Notes under the pieces: generated by a model | Databases searched by the model: none | What the model was told of the DNA's origin: nothing | Seen by the model: the letters and a program-made list of their open reading frames with translations, nothing else | Shown: positions 12,985-20,584 of the stretch, piece by piece | Position numbering within the stretch: the first letter of the stretch is position 1 | Layout: each line of letters opens with the position of its first letter | Made by a program: the position numbers and the translations under genes | Origin: Nocardioides sp. BP30 | GTDB lineage: Bacteria; Actinomycetota; Actinomycetes; Propionibacteriales; Nocardioidaceae | DNA: 64,000 bases | NCBI RefSeq assembly: GCF_029873215.1 | Contig: NZ_CP123620.1 | Coordinates: 868,001-932,000, forward strand | Direction of reading: 5' to 3'

Positions 12985-13033
12985 CCCTGGACGAAACGGC
13001 CGGAACGACCCGACGCCGGCCGTTTCGTCAGGG
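12985..13033 (+). terminator. Hairpin terminator after treXYZ
   Basis: Left arm 12985-13003 and right arm 13016-13033 pair over about 18 bp (CCCTG-ACGAAACGGCCGG, one unpaired G), with a 12-nt loop. It starts at the base after the treZ stop. There is no T-tract, as is usual for actinobacterial terminators. Confidence 0.8.
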
Positions 13034-13097
13034 GCCGCCCCGACGATCCCGGCCGTGGGACGACATGCCGCCACCGCCGACGGGGTAACCGCACCGG

Positions 13098-14357
13098 ATG
13101 ACGACCCGCCGCCTCGACCGTGACCAGCGCAACGCGTTCCTCGCCGCTCTGCTGGGCTGGACGATGGACGCCTTCGACTACTTCATCGTGGTGCTGGTCT
13201 ACGCCGACATCGCCGCCGACTTCGACGTCTCGAAGGAGCGGGTCGCCTTCCTGACCACCGCGACGCTGCTGATGCGGCCGGTCGGGGCCCTGCTGTTCGG
13301 GCTGTGGGCCGACCGGGTGGGGCGGCGCGTCCCGCTGATCGTCAACGTGCTCTCCTACAGCACGGTCGGCTTCCTGTGCGCGTTCGCGCCCAACCTCACC
13401 GTGCTGATCGTGCTGCGGTTCCTCTACGGCATCGGCATGGGCGGCGAGTGGGGGCTGGGCGCGGCCCTGGCGATGGAGAAGATCCCGACCGAGCGCCGCG
13501 GATTCTTCTCCGGCCTGCTCCAGGAGGGCTACTCCTTCGGCTATCTCATGGCCGCCGCGGCGTACCTCGTCCTGCACCAGGGGTTCGACCTCAGCTGGCG
13601 CTGGCTGTTCGCGCTCTCCATCCTGCCCGCCCTGGTCAGCCTGTTGATCCGGAGCCGGGTCGAGGAGTCGGCGGTGTGGAAGGAGAGCCGGGAGCAGCTG
13701 AAGGTGACGCGCAGCAGTTTCCGCGACGTCTTCCTCGACGGTGCGATCGTGCGCCGCTTCATCTACCTCATCGTCTTGATGACCGCCTTCAACTGGATGA
13801 GCCACGGCACCCAGGACGTCTACCCGACCTTCCTCAAGGCGACCGACCAGGGCGGTGCCGGTCTCGGTGAGACCACCGCGCTGGTGATAGCGATGATCTA
13901 CAACGTCGGCGCGATCATCGGCGGTCTCACCTTCGGCTCGCTCTCCCAGCGCTACGGCCGCCGCTACACGATCGCGTTCTGCGCGGTGCTCGGGCTGCCG
14001 ATCGTGCCGCTGTTCGCCTTCTCCTCGACCGCCGGCTGGCTGGCCCTGGGCGCCTTCTTGATGCAGTTCTTCGTGCAGGGCGCCTGGGGTGTCATCCCGG
14101 CGCACCTCACCGAGCTCTCGCCGGACGCGATCCGCGGCTTCTACCCCGGCGTGACCTATCAGCTTGGCAACCTGTTCGCCGCCCTCAACCTGCCGATCCA
14201 GGAGCACCTGGCCAGCGCCCACTCCTACCCGTTCGCCCTGACCGTCACCATCGTGCCGGTGCTGGTCGTGGTCGCGGTGATCACGGTGCTCGGTCAGGAG
14301 GCCCGCGGGATCGAGTTCGGCGGCAAGCGGGCCGATCCCGCCCCGGCGCGCCGCTGA
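13098..14357 (+). CDS. MFS transporter, SHS (metabolite:proton symporter) type
   Basis: A 419-residue, 12-helix major facilitator. It opens with [19 protein letters not shown], the signature of the sialate/lactate:H+ symporter (SHS/MHS-like) branch. The loop 2-3 motif is [13 protein letters not shown], and the [19 protein letters not shown] segment in helix 4 is also typical of the branch. Members import carboxylic acids such as lactate, or sialic acid. The substrate is not decided by context: the trehalose operon lies upstream behind a terminator and a drug-type MFS gene converges downstream. The ATG at 13098 is the first in frame and fits the family N-terminus. Confidence 0.88.
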   Translation: MTTRRLDRDQRNAFLAALLGWTMDAFDYFIVVLVYADIAADFDVSKERVAFLTTATLLMRPVGALLFGLWADRVGRRVPLIVNVLSYSTVGFLCAFAPNLTVLIVLRFLYGIGMGGEWGLGAALAMEKIPTERRGFFSGLLQEGYSFGYLMAAAAYLVLHQGFDLSWRWLFALSILPALVSLLIRSRVEESAVWKESREQLKVTRSSFRDVFLDGAIVRRFIYLIVLMTAFNWMSHGTQDVYPTFLKATDQGGAGLGETTALVIAMIYNVGAIIGGLTFGSLSQRYGRRYTIAFCAVLGLPIVPLFAFSSTAGWLALGAFLMQFFVQGAWGVIPAHLTELSPDAIRGFYPGVTYQLGNLFAALNLPIQEHLASAHSYPFALTVTIVPVLVVVAVITVLGQEARGIEFGGKRADPAPARR

Positions 14358-14378
14358 CCCGCGGCCGTCGAGCGACGC

Positions 14379-15941
14379 CTAGGCGCCCTGCGCCGGTCCC
14401 GACTCGGCGACGAAGTCCCGCTGCCGGATCAGCACCAGGCTCGCCAGCCCGGCGATCAGGGCGATCACCGCGGCGATCAGGATGATGTGGTCGAGCGCGC
14501 TGGTGAAGCTGTCGACGGCAGCGGCCGAGACCTTCTCCCGCGCGGCAGCCGGTACGCGCCCCACCACCGCCTTCAGCTGGCCGCCGGTCACCCCCTCCGC
14601 GACCTTCCCCGCGTACGGCGAGGCCTGGCTGCCGGCCAGCCGTCCGGAGATCCCGTCCGAGATCCGGGTCGCGAAGATCGAGCCGAGGGCGGCGATGCCG
14701 GTGGCGATGCCGACCTGGCGGAAGGTGGAGTTGACCCCCGAGGCCATCCCGGAGCGGTCCGGCGTCACCACGCCCACAGCGGTCGAGGCCAGGGGCGGGT
14801 TGATCATGCCGACGCCCAGGCCGCACACGATCATCCCCGGGATCAGGTGCTTCCAGGTGCTCTGCGCGTCGATGCCGAGCAGCAGGAACAGCCCCAGCGA
14901 GAGGATCAGGAAGCCCGGCCCGATCAGCAGCTTCGTCGGCACCCGCTCGGTGAGCCGGCCGGCGATCGCCGCGGCCACGAAGGAGGCGCCGGACAGGAAC
15001 AGGAAGCGCACGCCTGTCGCCACGGCCGAGTAGCCGAGCACGTCTTGGACGTAGATGACCAGGTAGGTCAGCAGCGAGAACACCGAGGACGAGACCCCGA
15101 ACGCCGCCACCAGGCCTCCGCAGAAGGTCGGCTTGCGCAGCAGGCCGAGGTCGAACATCGGCTGCCGCTGGCGCAGCTCGCCGACCACGAAGACGATCAG
15201 CAGCACCACGGCCGCGATCATGCAGGCGATCACCCGAGCCGATCCCCAGCCGATCGCGGGCCGACCGGCCTCGATCAGGCCGTAGACCAGTGCACCGAGC
15301 GCCAGGCTGAAGCTGACGAAGCCGAACCAGTCGGGACGGCCGGCCTTCGGGTCCTGCGACTCCTTGACCCTGGCCACCGTGATGCCCAGGGCGACGGCAC
15401 AGATCGGGATGTTGACGAAGAAGATCCATCGCCATGACAGCCCCGAGGTCAGCAGTCCGCCCAGCACCGGCCCGATCGCCACCGCGACCCCGGTCGTCGC
15501 ACCGAACGCACCGAAGGCGATGCCGCGCTCCCGGCCCCGGTACGCCGAGGCGAGCAGCGCCAGCGCGGTCGCGAACATCGCCGCGCCCCCGATGCCCTGG
15601 AAGGCCCGCGAGAGCTGCAGGAAGGTGATGTTCTGGGCGGCCCCGCAGGCCGCCGAGCCGATGGTGAAGACGATCGTGCCGATCACGAACAGCAGCCGCC
15701 GGCCGAAGAGGTCGGCCAGCGATCCGGCCGTGAGGAGCAGCGCCGCCAGACTGAGCGCGTAGGCGTCGATCACCCACTGCAGGCCCGAGAGGTCCGCGTG
15801 GAGCTGCTGCTGGATGTCGGGCAGGGCGACGTTGACGATGGTGATGTCGAGCAGCAGCATGAACACGCCGGTGCACACCGCCGACAGGGTCCACCACTCC
15901 GTGCCCTGGGCGCTGTCCTCGGTCGAGGCGAGATGGCTCAT
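14379..15941 (-). CDS. MFS drug-efflux-type transporter, DHA2 (EmrB/QacA) family
   Basis: A 520-residue, 14-helix transporter. Diagnostic segments are LLLDITIVNVALPDIQQQL in helix 1 (motif D of DHA2), GSLADLFGRRLLF, AFQGIGGAAMFATALALLA and GPVLGGLLT (motif C). A long extracytoplasmic loop before the last helix (about residues 420-490) is typical of EmrB/QacA. It probably exports hydrophobic compounds by proton antiport. I chose the ATG at 15941 because it gives the conserved MSHLAST... start; the frame stays open further upstream, but that extension is arginine-rich and not family-like. It converges with the preceding MFS gene with 21 bp between stops. Confidence 0.87.
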   Translation of the reverse strand: MSHLASTEDSAQGTEWWTLSAVCTGVFMLLLDITIVNVALPDIQQQLHADLSGLQWVIDAYALSLAALLLTAGSLADLFGRRLLFVIGTIVFTIGSAACGAAQNITFLQLSRAFQGIGGAAMFATALALLASAYRGRERGIAFGAFGATTGVAVAIGPVLGGLLTSGLSWRWIFFVNIPICAVALGITVARVKESQDPKAGRPDWFGFVSFSLALGALVYGLIEAGRPAIGWGSARVIACMIAAVVLLIVFVVGELRQRQPMFDLGLLRKPTFCGGLVAAFGVSSSVFSLLTYLVIYVQDVLGYSAVATGVRFLFLSGASFVAAAIAGRLTERVPTKLLIGPGFLILSLGLFLLLGIDAQSTWKHLIPGMIVCGLGVGMINPPLASTAVGVVTPDRSGMASGVNSTFRQVGIATGIAALGSIFATRISDGISGRLAGSQASPYAGKVAEGVTGGQLKAVVGRVPAAAREKVSAAAVDSFTSALDHIILIAAVIALIAGLASLVLIRQRDFVAESGPAQGA

Positions 15942-16000
15942 GCGGGCCAGGTGTCCAGAACCGGCCGGCAATACCCCTGGGGGGTCAGGTGGGCTCGATC

Positions 16001-16432
16001 TCAGGCGCCGCCCCAGGTCGCCCGGGCACCCGCGTCGCCGACCCGGAGCAGCGTGACCGTCACGCCGAGTGCCACGACCACCGTCGCGACGGCGAGGACC
16101 GCGTGCGCCCAGCGCGGTGGCGTCCGCCATGCCCACACCACGACCGTGACCACGAACAGTGCGACGGTCCACGGGGGCAGCTGGTGCGCCAGGTGCTCGT
16201 GTCGCTCGATCAGGGGGTTGGGCCCGAAGCGCTTCGCCAGGTCGGTGCCGGCGTGCATCGTGATCGGCACCAGCACCACCATCGCGAGACCGAGCAGCGG
16301 GGTGATCGCACCGAGCCGGCGCCGGGCGGCGGGCCAGAGCACGTGCAGGACCACCGCGAGTGCGGCCAGCGGCAGCAGCACCACGACGGCATGGACGAGC
16401 AGGGGGTGTGCGGGCAGGCCGTGGATCGTCAT
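16001..16432 (-). CDS. DUF2231-type four-helix membrane protein
   Basis: A 143-residue integral membrane protein with four hydrophobic helices. It opens with MTIHGLPAHPLLVHAVVVLLP, the DUF2231 signature in which a His near the membrane face precedes helix 1; a second polar patch, HAGTDLAKRFGP...HEHLA, lies between helices 2 and 3. Members often neighbour haem or redox genes, and a role in haem or metal binding is suspected but unproven. The ATG at 16432 matches the family start; the longer frame reaching 16576 would run across the divergent sigL promoter. It is transcribed away from sigL. Confidence 0.75.
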   Translation of the reverse strand: MTIHGLPAHPLLVHAVVVLLPLAALAVVLHVLWPAARRRLGAITPLLGLAMVVLVPITMHAGTDLAKRFGPNPLIERHEHLAHQLPPWTVALFVVTVVVWAWRTPPRWAHAVLAVATVVVALGVTVTLLRVGDAGARATWGGA

Positions 16433-16479
16433 GCTGGAGTCACGAGAGCCACGACGTTTCGGTTCGGTGCGGGTCCGGT

Positions 16480-16507
16480 TGAACCCGACGGCGCTCGCTC
16501 TCGTGTC
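16480..16507 (+). promoter_or_regulatory. SigL-type autoregulated promoter of sigL-rslA
   Basis: TGAACC (16480-16485), a 16-bp spacer, then CGTGTC (16502-16507). This is identical to the consensus reported for mycobacterial SigL promoters (TGAACC-N16/17-CGTGTC). It lies 17 bp before the ATG, and an AGGTGAGG Shine-Dalgarno fits between. The sigma factor gene is itself SigL-like, so autoregulation is predicted. Confidence 0.75.
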
Positions 16508-16524
16508 CACCACGGAGGTGAGGA

Positions 16525-17028
16525 ATGGCCGGCGACCCGGAGGCGCTGCGGGCACTGCACCACGCCCACGCGGCACCGCTGTGGGCCTACGTCGTACGAC
16601 TGACGGGCGATCGCTCGCGGGCCGAGGACGTCGTGCAGGAGACCATGCTGCGCGCCTGGCGGCGCGGGATCACCGACGTCGACGGCGGAGGCTCGGCACG
16701 GGCATGGCTGTTCACCGTCGCACGCAACCTGGTGGTCGACGAGGCCCGCAGCGCGCGGGCGCGGCACGAGTCCAGCAGCGACCGGCTGCCGGAGGCGTCG
16801 GTCGAGGACGAGGTCGACGCCCTCTTCGAGTCGCTGCTGGTGGCCGATGCGCTGCGGGCACTCTCGCAGGATCACCGCGCCGTCGTGCTCCGTGCCTACT
16901 ACGGCCGGCTGACCGTCGCGGAGATCGCCGCCGAGCTGGCCATCCCGGCCGGAACGGTGAAGTCGCGCCTGCACTACGGACTGCGGGCGCTGCGCCTCGC
17001 GTTGCAGGAGAGAGGAGTGACCCGATGA
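16525..17028 (+). CDS. sigL: ECF RNA polymerase sigma factor, SigL-like
   Basis: A 167-residue ECF sigma-70 factor. Region 2 is LWAYVVRLTGDRSRAEDVVQ followed by ETMLRAWRR, then SARAWLFTVARNLVVDE. Region 4 (about residues 115-160) is DALRALSQDHRAVVLRAYY followed by LTVAEIAAELAIPAGTVKSR, ending in LQERGVTR. From memory, these segments closely resemble M. tuberculosis SigL, down to the GVTR C-terminus. The stop overlaps the anti-sigma gene (ATGA). A SigL-consensus promoter precedes it, so it should activate itself when released from the membrane anti-sigma factor by an envelope redox or similar signal. Confidence 0.88.
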   Translation: MAGDPEALRALHHAHAAPLWAYVVRLTGDRSRAEDVVQETMLRAWRRGITDVDGGGSARAWLFTVARNLVVDEARSARARHESSSDRLPEASVEDEVDALFESLLVADALRALSQDHRAVVLRAYYGRLTVAEIAAELAIPAGTVKSRLHYGLRALRLALQERGVTR

Positions 17029-17696
17029 GCGAGCACGAGCGGTACGCGGACTGGGACGGCGCCTACGTGGTGGGCGCGCTGGCACCCTCCGAGCGCGCCG
17101 AGTACGAGCGGCACCTCGACGGCTGCCTGCGCTGCCAGGACGCCGTCGCCGAGCTCGCCCCGCTCCCCGGCCTGCTCGCGCGCGTCGACCCCGACACGCT
17201 CGACTCGGTCGACGAGCTGCCGCCGGCCGACCTGGAGCGGCGCCTGATGGAGGCCGCACGGCCGCCGTGGTGGCGCCGTACGTCGTCGCGGGTAGCGCTC
17301 GGCCTCGCCGCGGCCGCCGCCGTGGTGGCAGCGGTCGTGGTGCCGATGCACCTGGGGCACGACCACGCCGCGGGCCAGGTCGCCGTGGCGCTGCGCAGCA
17401 CCGCGGGCTCGAACCTGCCGCTGCACGCCGAGGTGGCACTCGCCCCCGAGCAATGGGGCACCCGGGTCGACATGACCTGCACCTACGCCGCCGCGGGAGG
17501 CGCCTACACCAGCCGCGCCTACGCCCTCTACGTCTACGACGCCGACGGGCACAAGGAGCGGGTCTCGACCTGGCGCAGCGGCCCGGGGGAGACCGCCCGC
17601 ACCGCTGGGTCCACGGACCTGTCGCTGGGGGACATCACCCGGGTCGAGCTGCGCGACGTGGCCACCGACACGGTGCTCCTCTCCTCGTCCGCCTGA
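17025..17696 (+). CDS. rslA: Membrane anti-sigma factor with zinc-finger ZAS domain, RslA-like
   Basis: A 223-residue protein. The N-terminal cytoplasmic zf-HC2 domain has the zinc-binding H-x3-C-x2-C motif (His30, Cys34, Cys37 in HLDGCLRCQ). A single transmembrane helix follows at about residues 90-110 (RVALGLAAAAAVVAAVVVP), then an extracytoplasmic beta-rich domain of about 110 residues. It should hold the neighbouring sigma factor at the membrane until a signal disrupts the zinc site or the sensor domain. It overlaps sigL by 4 nt (ATG at 17025). Its TGA stop lies inside the -35 element of the next promoter. Confidence 0.87.
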   Translation: MSEHERYADWDGAYVVGALAPSERAEYERHLDGCLRCQDAVAELAPLPGLLARVDPDTLDSVDELPPADLERRLMEAARPPWWRRTSSRVALGLAAAAAVVAAVVVPMHLGHDHAAGQVAVALRSTAGSNLPLHAEVALAPEQWGTRVDMTCTYAAAGGAYTSRAYALYVYDADGHKERVSTWRSGPGETARTAGSTDLSLGDITRVELRDVATDTVLLSSSA

Positions 17697-17721
17697 ACCG
17701 AGGGGGCGGCTGCCTCGTGTG
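17694..17721 (+). promoter_or_regulatory. Second SigL-type promoter, before the lipoprotein gene
   Basis: TGAACC (17694-17699), a 16-bp spacer, then CGTGTG (17716-17721). It matches the sigL promoter in every position except the last base. The -10 element ends 6 bp before the ATG at 17728, so the transcript should start at or next to that ATG (leaderless). This predicts that the lipoprotein is a SigL target. Confidence 0.65.
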
Positions 17722-17727
17722 GGAGGC

Positions 17728-18327
17728 ATGAAGCAGATCCTCTTCGCAGCAGTCGCCACCCTGGCTCTGGCCGGGTGCGGATCCAGCCACGACGGCACGG
17801 CCTCGGCCGGTGACGCCAGCCCCTCGGCGGGTCAGTCGAGCCAGTCGAGCCAGTCGAGCCAGCCCGGTGCTGGATTGAGCACCAGTGCCTCCTCGCTGGG
17901 CACCGTGGTGGTCGACACGAGCGGCCGGACGGTCTATGTCTACGACGCCGATACCCGGGGCGCCACCAGCAGTGCCTGCACGGGTGGGTGCGCGAGCGTC
18001 TGGCCCGAGGTCCCGGCCGGTGCCGTCGCTGCCGGGGTGAGCGGCAAGGTCGGCTCGATCACCGGTGTCGACGGCCGGCCCCAGGCGACCCTGGACGGGT
18101 GGCCGCTCTACTACTACGCCCACGACACCGCCGCCGGTGACACCAGTGGCCAGGGCGTCGGCGGAGTCTGGTGGGTGGTCTCGCCGGACGGTGACCGGAT
18201 CTCCGGCGGCCCCTCGCCCACCGCCGGCGACGACGACGGTGACGACGACGGCACCGGTGGTTCCGGTCCGTCCGCCGTCGCCTCCGGCGGTGCGAACGCC
18301 GGGCAGGGCGGCATGGGCGGCTACTGA
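17728..18327 (+). CDS. Secreted lipoprotein with two Lipoprotein_15 repeats
   Basis: A 199-residue exported lipoprotein. The signal peptide MKQILFAAVATLALAGC ends in a lipobox with acylated Cys17. A Ser/Gln-rich linker follows. Then come two copies of the 'secreted repeat' (PF03640-like): VVDTSGRTVYVYDADT...CTGGCASVWP and a second with RPQATLDGWPLYYYAHD. A Gly/Asp-rich tail ends the protein. The repeat family is common in actinobacterial surface proteins and has no settled function. I prefer ATG 17728 because it places the start at the predicted transcription start; an in-frame GTG at 17719 would add three residues. A SigL-type promoter precedes it, tying it to sigL-rslA. Confidence 0.85.
   Translation: MKQILFAAVATLALAGCGSSHDGTASAGDASPSAGQSSQSSQSSQPGAGLSTSASSLGTVVVDTSGRTVYVYDADTRGATSSACTGGCASVWPEVPAGAVAAGVSGKVGSITGVDGRPQATLDGWPLYYYAHDTAAGDTSGQGVGGVWWVVSPDGDRISGGPSPTAGDDDGDDDGTGGSGPSAVASGGANAGQGGMGGY
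17833..17859 (+). repeat. 9-bp tandem repeat (CAGTCGAGC) x3 in the lipoprotein linker
   Basis: Three perfect tandem copies of CAGTCGAGC encode SQSSQSSQS in the linker after the lipid anchor. The unit is a multiple of three, so copy-number changes would alter linker length without a frameshift. Confidence 0.85.
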
Positions 18328-18354
18328 TCGGCACGGCGGGGGGTACCGGTGCTC

Positions 18355-18471
18355 ATGGACACGCTCCTCGACGTACGGGATCTGCCTCCCGTCCTCCCCG
18401 ATCTCCACCCCCGCGACGGCTTCGTCGACTGCCGGGGCGTCCTGCACCGGTGGGACGAGGAGGACGACTGA
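18355..18471 (+). CDS. 38-residue acidic small protein
   Basis: A 38-residue reading frame running from ATG 18355 (or GTG 18349) to a TGA that overlaps the next start codon as TGATG. The product begins MDTLLDVRDLPPVLPDLH and ends in WDEEDD. It is acidic, with one Cys and two His residues (HPRDGFVDCRGVLHRW). I do not recognise it. Coupling to a diiron oxygenase-like gene and a CDGSH iron-sulfur gene suggests a role in the same small operon, perhaps as a partner peptide. The tight stop-start junction is the main evidence that it is translated. Confidence 0.5.
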   Translation: MDTLLDVRDLPPVLPDLHPRDGFVDCRGVLHRWDEEDD

Positions 18472-19424
18472 TGGCGGTGCTGCCCAAGCCGCGCGGTCCG
18501 TTGAGCGAGCAGATCCTCGCGGCCCTCGCCACCGAGGGCGACGTCGCCCGGATCGATCAGCAGGCCGGCGACCCGGAGGATGCGGCGCTGAGCCTGTGGG
18601 TCCTCTACGAGCTCTCCTACCGCGGGTACGACGGGGTGGACGACCGGCTGGAGTTCGACCCGGAGCTGGTCAGGGTGCGCCGGCGGCTCGAGGACGACCT
18701 GGAGGCTCGGCTGCGCGCGCGCTGGCCCGGCCGTCCGGAGGCCGCGTCGGACACCCGGTTCGCCGAGGCGTTCTTCGCGATGGTCGAGGCGGACGACGGC
18801 CCGTCGCTCGCCCGGTTCGTCCAGCGCCACGCGACCGCCGACCAGGCGATCGAGCTGTTGCAGCACCGGTCCCTGTACCACCTCAAGGAGTCCGACCCGG
18901 TCGCGCTGACGCTGCCCCGGCTCCCGTCGGCGGCGCGCGCGGCGCTGGCCGAGCTGCAGTACGACGAGTACGGCGGTGGCCGGCCCGAGCGGCTGCACGC
19001 GCACCTCTACGCCGAGGGGATGGCGGCTCTCGGTCTGGACGCGACCGAGGGCGGGTACGTCGACGAGGCTCCGGTGGAGGTGCTCGAGCAGAACAACGCG
19101 ATGAGCCTCTTCGGGCTGAACCGTCGGTTGCGGGGCGCCTCGGTCGGGCACCTGGCCGCGTTCGAGGCGACCAGCTCGCTGCCCTGCCGCAAGATGTCGC
19201 AGGGCCTGGCGCGACTCGGCTTCCCCGCGGAGATCCGTGCCTACTACGACGAGCACGTCGAGGCCGACGCGGTGCACGAGCAGCTGGCCGCCCGGATGAT
19301 CTGCGAGCCGCTGATCCAGGCCGAGCCCGAGACCGAGGACGACGTGTGGTTCGGCGCTTGGAGCTGCCTGGACCTGGAGAACCGCATCGCCCGGCACCTG
19401 CTGGAGAAGTGGGGAGTGGCATGA
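18471..19424 (+). CDS. Iron-containing redox enzyme family protein (haem-oxygenase-like diiron fold)
   Basis: A 317-residue, mostly helical protein. Segments such as LWVLYELSYRGYDGVDDRLEF, the acidic FAEAFFAMVEAD, and later YDEYGGGRPERLHAHLYAEG and EIRAYYDEHVEADAVHEQLA place Glu, Asp and His residues as in the haem-oxygenase-like diiron oxidase (HDO, Haem_oxygenas_2) family. Such proteins bind two irons and oxidise amino-acid or lipid substrates in several pathways. The substrate here is unknown. The ATG at 18471 overlaps the preceding small gene by one base; the stop overlaps the CDGSH gene by 4 nt, so the three are probably cotranslated. Confidence 0.78.
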   Translation: MAVLPKPRGPLSEQILAALATEGDVARIDQQAGDPEDAALSLWVLYELSYRGYDGVDDRLEFDPELVRVRRRLEDDLEARLRARWPGRPEAASDTRFAEAFFAMVEADDGPSLARFVQRHATADQAIELLQHRSLYHLKESDPVALTLPRLPSAARAALAELQYDEYGGGRPERLHAHLYAEGMAALGLDATEGGYVDEAPVEVLEQNNAMSLFGLNRRLRGASVGHLAAFEATSSLPCRKMSQGLARLGFPAEIRAYYDEHVEADAVHEQLAARMICEPLIQAEPETEDDVWFGAWSCLDLENRIARHLLEKWGVA

Positions 19425-19633
19425 GCGCCGCCGACACCCGCCCGACGCCGGACGTGGTCCTGTGCGCCGGCGGTCCGATGCTGCTGCGCGGTGAGCACGT
19501 CGTGGCCGACGAGAACGGCGTCGAGCACGCCACCACCCGGCCGATCTCGGCGGTCTGCCGGTGCGGCAAGTCGGCTACCAAGCCGTGGTGCGACGGCACC
19601 CACAAGGTGATCCCGGAGCGCAACCGGCCCTGA
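19421..19633 (+). CDS. CDGSH-type iron-sulfur protein
   Basis: A 70-residue protein holding one CDGSH [2Fe-2S] motif: CRCGKSATKPWCDGTH, with ligands Cys46, Cys48, Cys57 and His61. This three-Cys, one-His cluster is the mitoNEET fold and usually transfers electrons or clusters. Bacterial single-motif forms of this size are common. It is coupled by a 4-nt overlap to the diiron oxygenase-like gene, so I infer that it is that enzyme's electron donor or iron-sulfur partner. No transmembrane segment is present. Confidence 0.85.
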   Translation: MSAADTRPTPDVVLCAGGPMLLRGEHVVADENGVEHATTRPISAVCRCGKSATKPWCDGTHKVIPERNRP

Positions 19634-19643
19634 CCGCCGAGAC

Positions 19644-19685
19644 GTCACCTTTCGCCGGTCGAGAGGTCACCTTTCGCGGGTCGAG
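19644..19685. repeat. Two direct repeats GTCACCTTTCGC(C/G)GGTCGAG
   Basis: Two 20-bp copies (19644-19663 and 19666-19685) differ at one base and lie 22 bp apart, in the gap between the CDGSH gene and the SDR gene. No function is evident; they could be a dispersed genomic repeat. Confidence 0.7.
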
Positions 19686-19710
19686 TGGCCCGGGCGCGGG
19701 CCGAGGAGGC

Positions 19711-19733
19711 CATCCCGGCACAATGCCGGGATG
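19711..19733 (+). promoter_or_regulatory. Hairpin enclosing the SDR start codon
   Basis: CATCCCGGC (19711-19719), loop ACAAT, GCCGGGATG (19725-19733): a perfect 9-bp stem whose last three bases are the ATG of the following gene. In RNA the start codon would be paired, which could limit translation initiation. Confidence 0.5.
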
Positions 19734-20465
19734 GCACTGACCCTGATCACCGGTGGCACCCGCGGCATCGGCGCCGCCATCGCGGCGCGTCTGGCTGCCG
19801 CCGGTCACGACCTGGTCCTCGGCTACCGGTCGCAGGAGTCGGCCGCGGCCGAGACCGCCGCCGCCGTACGGGCCGCCGGCGTACGGTGCCAGACGGTCCG
19901 CGCCGACCTGACCGACCCGGACGGCGTGGAGACGCTGTTCGCCGCGGTGTCGGGCCGACTCACCGGCGTGGTCAACAACGCCGGTGCCACCTACCGCTAC
20001 GCCCCGCTCGCGCAGACGCCCGTCGAGGAGGTCCGGCGTACGGTCGAGGTCAACCTGACCGCTCCGCTGCTGGTGGCGCGCGCGGCGGTGCTGGCGATGA
20101 GCACGGCGTACGGCGGGGCGGGCGGCGTACTGGTCAACATCTCCTCGGGTGCGGCCACGCTCGGCTCGCCCGGTGAGTACGTGCACTACGCCGCAGCGAA
20201 GGCCGGCGTCGACGCCTTCACCAAGGGGCTGGGGCTGGAGGTGGCCGACCAGGGCATCCGCGTGGTCGGCGTGGCACCGGGGCTGGTCGAGACCGAGCTG
20301 CACGCCGCGACGGGGGACGCCGGCCGGGTGGATCGGATGGCAGCCGCGATCCCGCTGCGACGGGCTGCCGCGGCCGGCGAGATCGCCGGTGCTGTGGCGT
20401 GGCTGATGAGCGACGAGGCCGGCTATGTGACAGCGACGACGCTGCGGGTCGCGGGGGGTCGGTAG
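19731..20465 (+). CDS. SDR-family oxidoreductase (FabG-like)
   Basis: A 244-residue classical short-chain dehydrogenase. The cofactor motif TGGTRGIG lies near residue 7, the NNAG motif follows (VVNNAGATYRYA), a Ser-containing strand NISSGAATLGSP comes next, and catalytic Tyr153 and Lys157 sit in YAAAK. The C-terminal segment GEIAGAVAWLMSDEAGYVTA is typical of FabG-like reductases. It reduces an unknown carbonyl substrate with NAD(P)H. It stands alone, and its TAG stop merges into a three-part inverted repeat shared with the convergent catalase gene. Confidence 0.85.
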   Translation: MALTLITGGTRGIGAAIAARLAAAGHDLVLGYRSQESAAAETAAAVRAAGVRCQTVRADLTDPDGVETLFAAVSGRLTGVVNNAGATYRYAPLAQTPVEEVRRTVEVNLTAPLLVARAAVLAMSTAYGGAGGVLVNISSGAATLGSPGEYVHYAAAKAGVDAFTKGLGLEVADQGIRVVGVAPGLVETELHAATGDAGRVDRMAAAIPLRRAAAAGEIAGAVAWLMSDEAGYVTATTLRVAGGR

Positions 20466-20556
20466 GAAACTGAAGGCGACCGGCGGACTTTCTGCTCGCT
20501 TGTCCGCCGATCGCCTTCAGCTTCGTTCTCGTCGCTCCGCGCCGCCTTCAGTTTCC
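20465..20556. terminator. Nested inverted repeat between convergent SDR and catalase genes
   Basis: Arms 20470-20488 and 20502-20520 pair over 19 bp with one mismatch (CTGAAGGCGA-x-CGGCGGAC). A third segment, 20544-20556, is the exact complement of 20465-20477 (GGAAACTGAAGGC), so two alternative hairpins compete. It probably acts as a bidirectional terminator. Confidence 0.7.
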
Positions 20557-20584
20557 GCTATGACCAGCCCGGAGCAGCCACACC

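Noticed and set aside
18065..19633. Plus-strand 522-residue frame across the lipoprotein, diiron and CDGSH genes
   Set aside because: Only its last 70 residues (the CDGSH protein) are real; the rest is out of frame with the recognised diiron protein.
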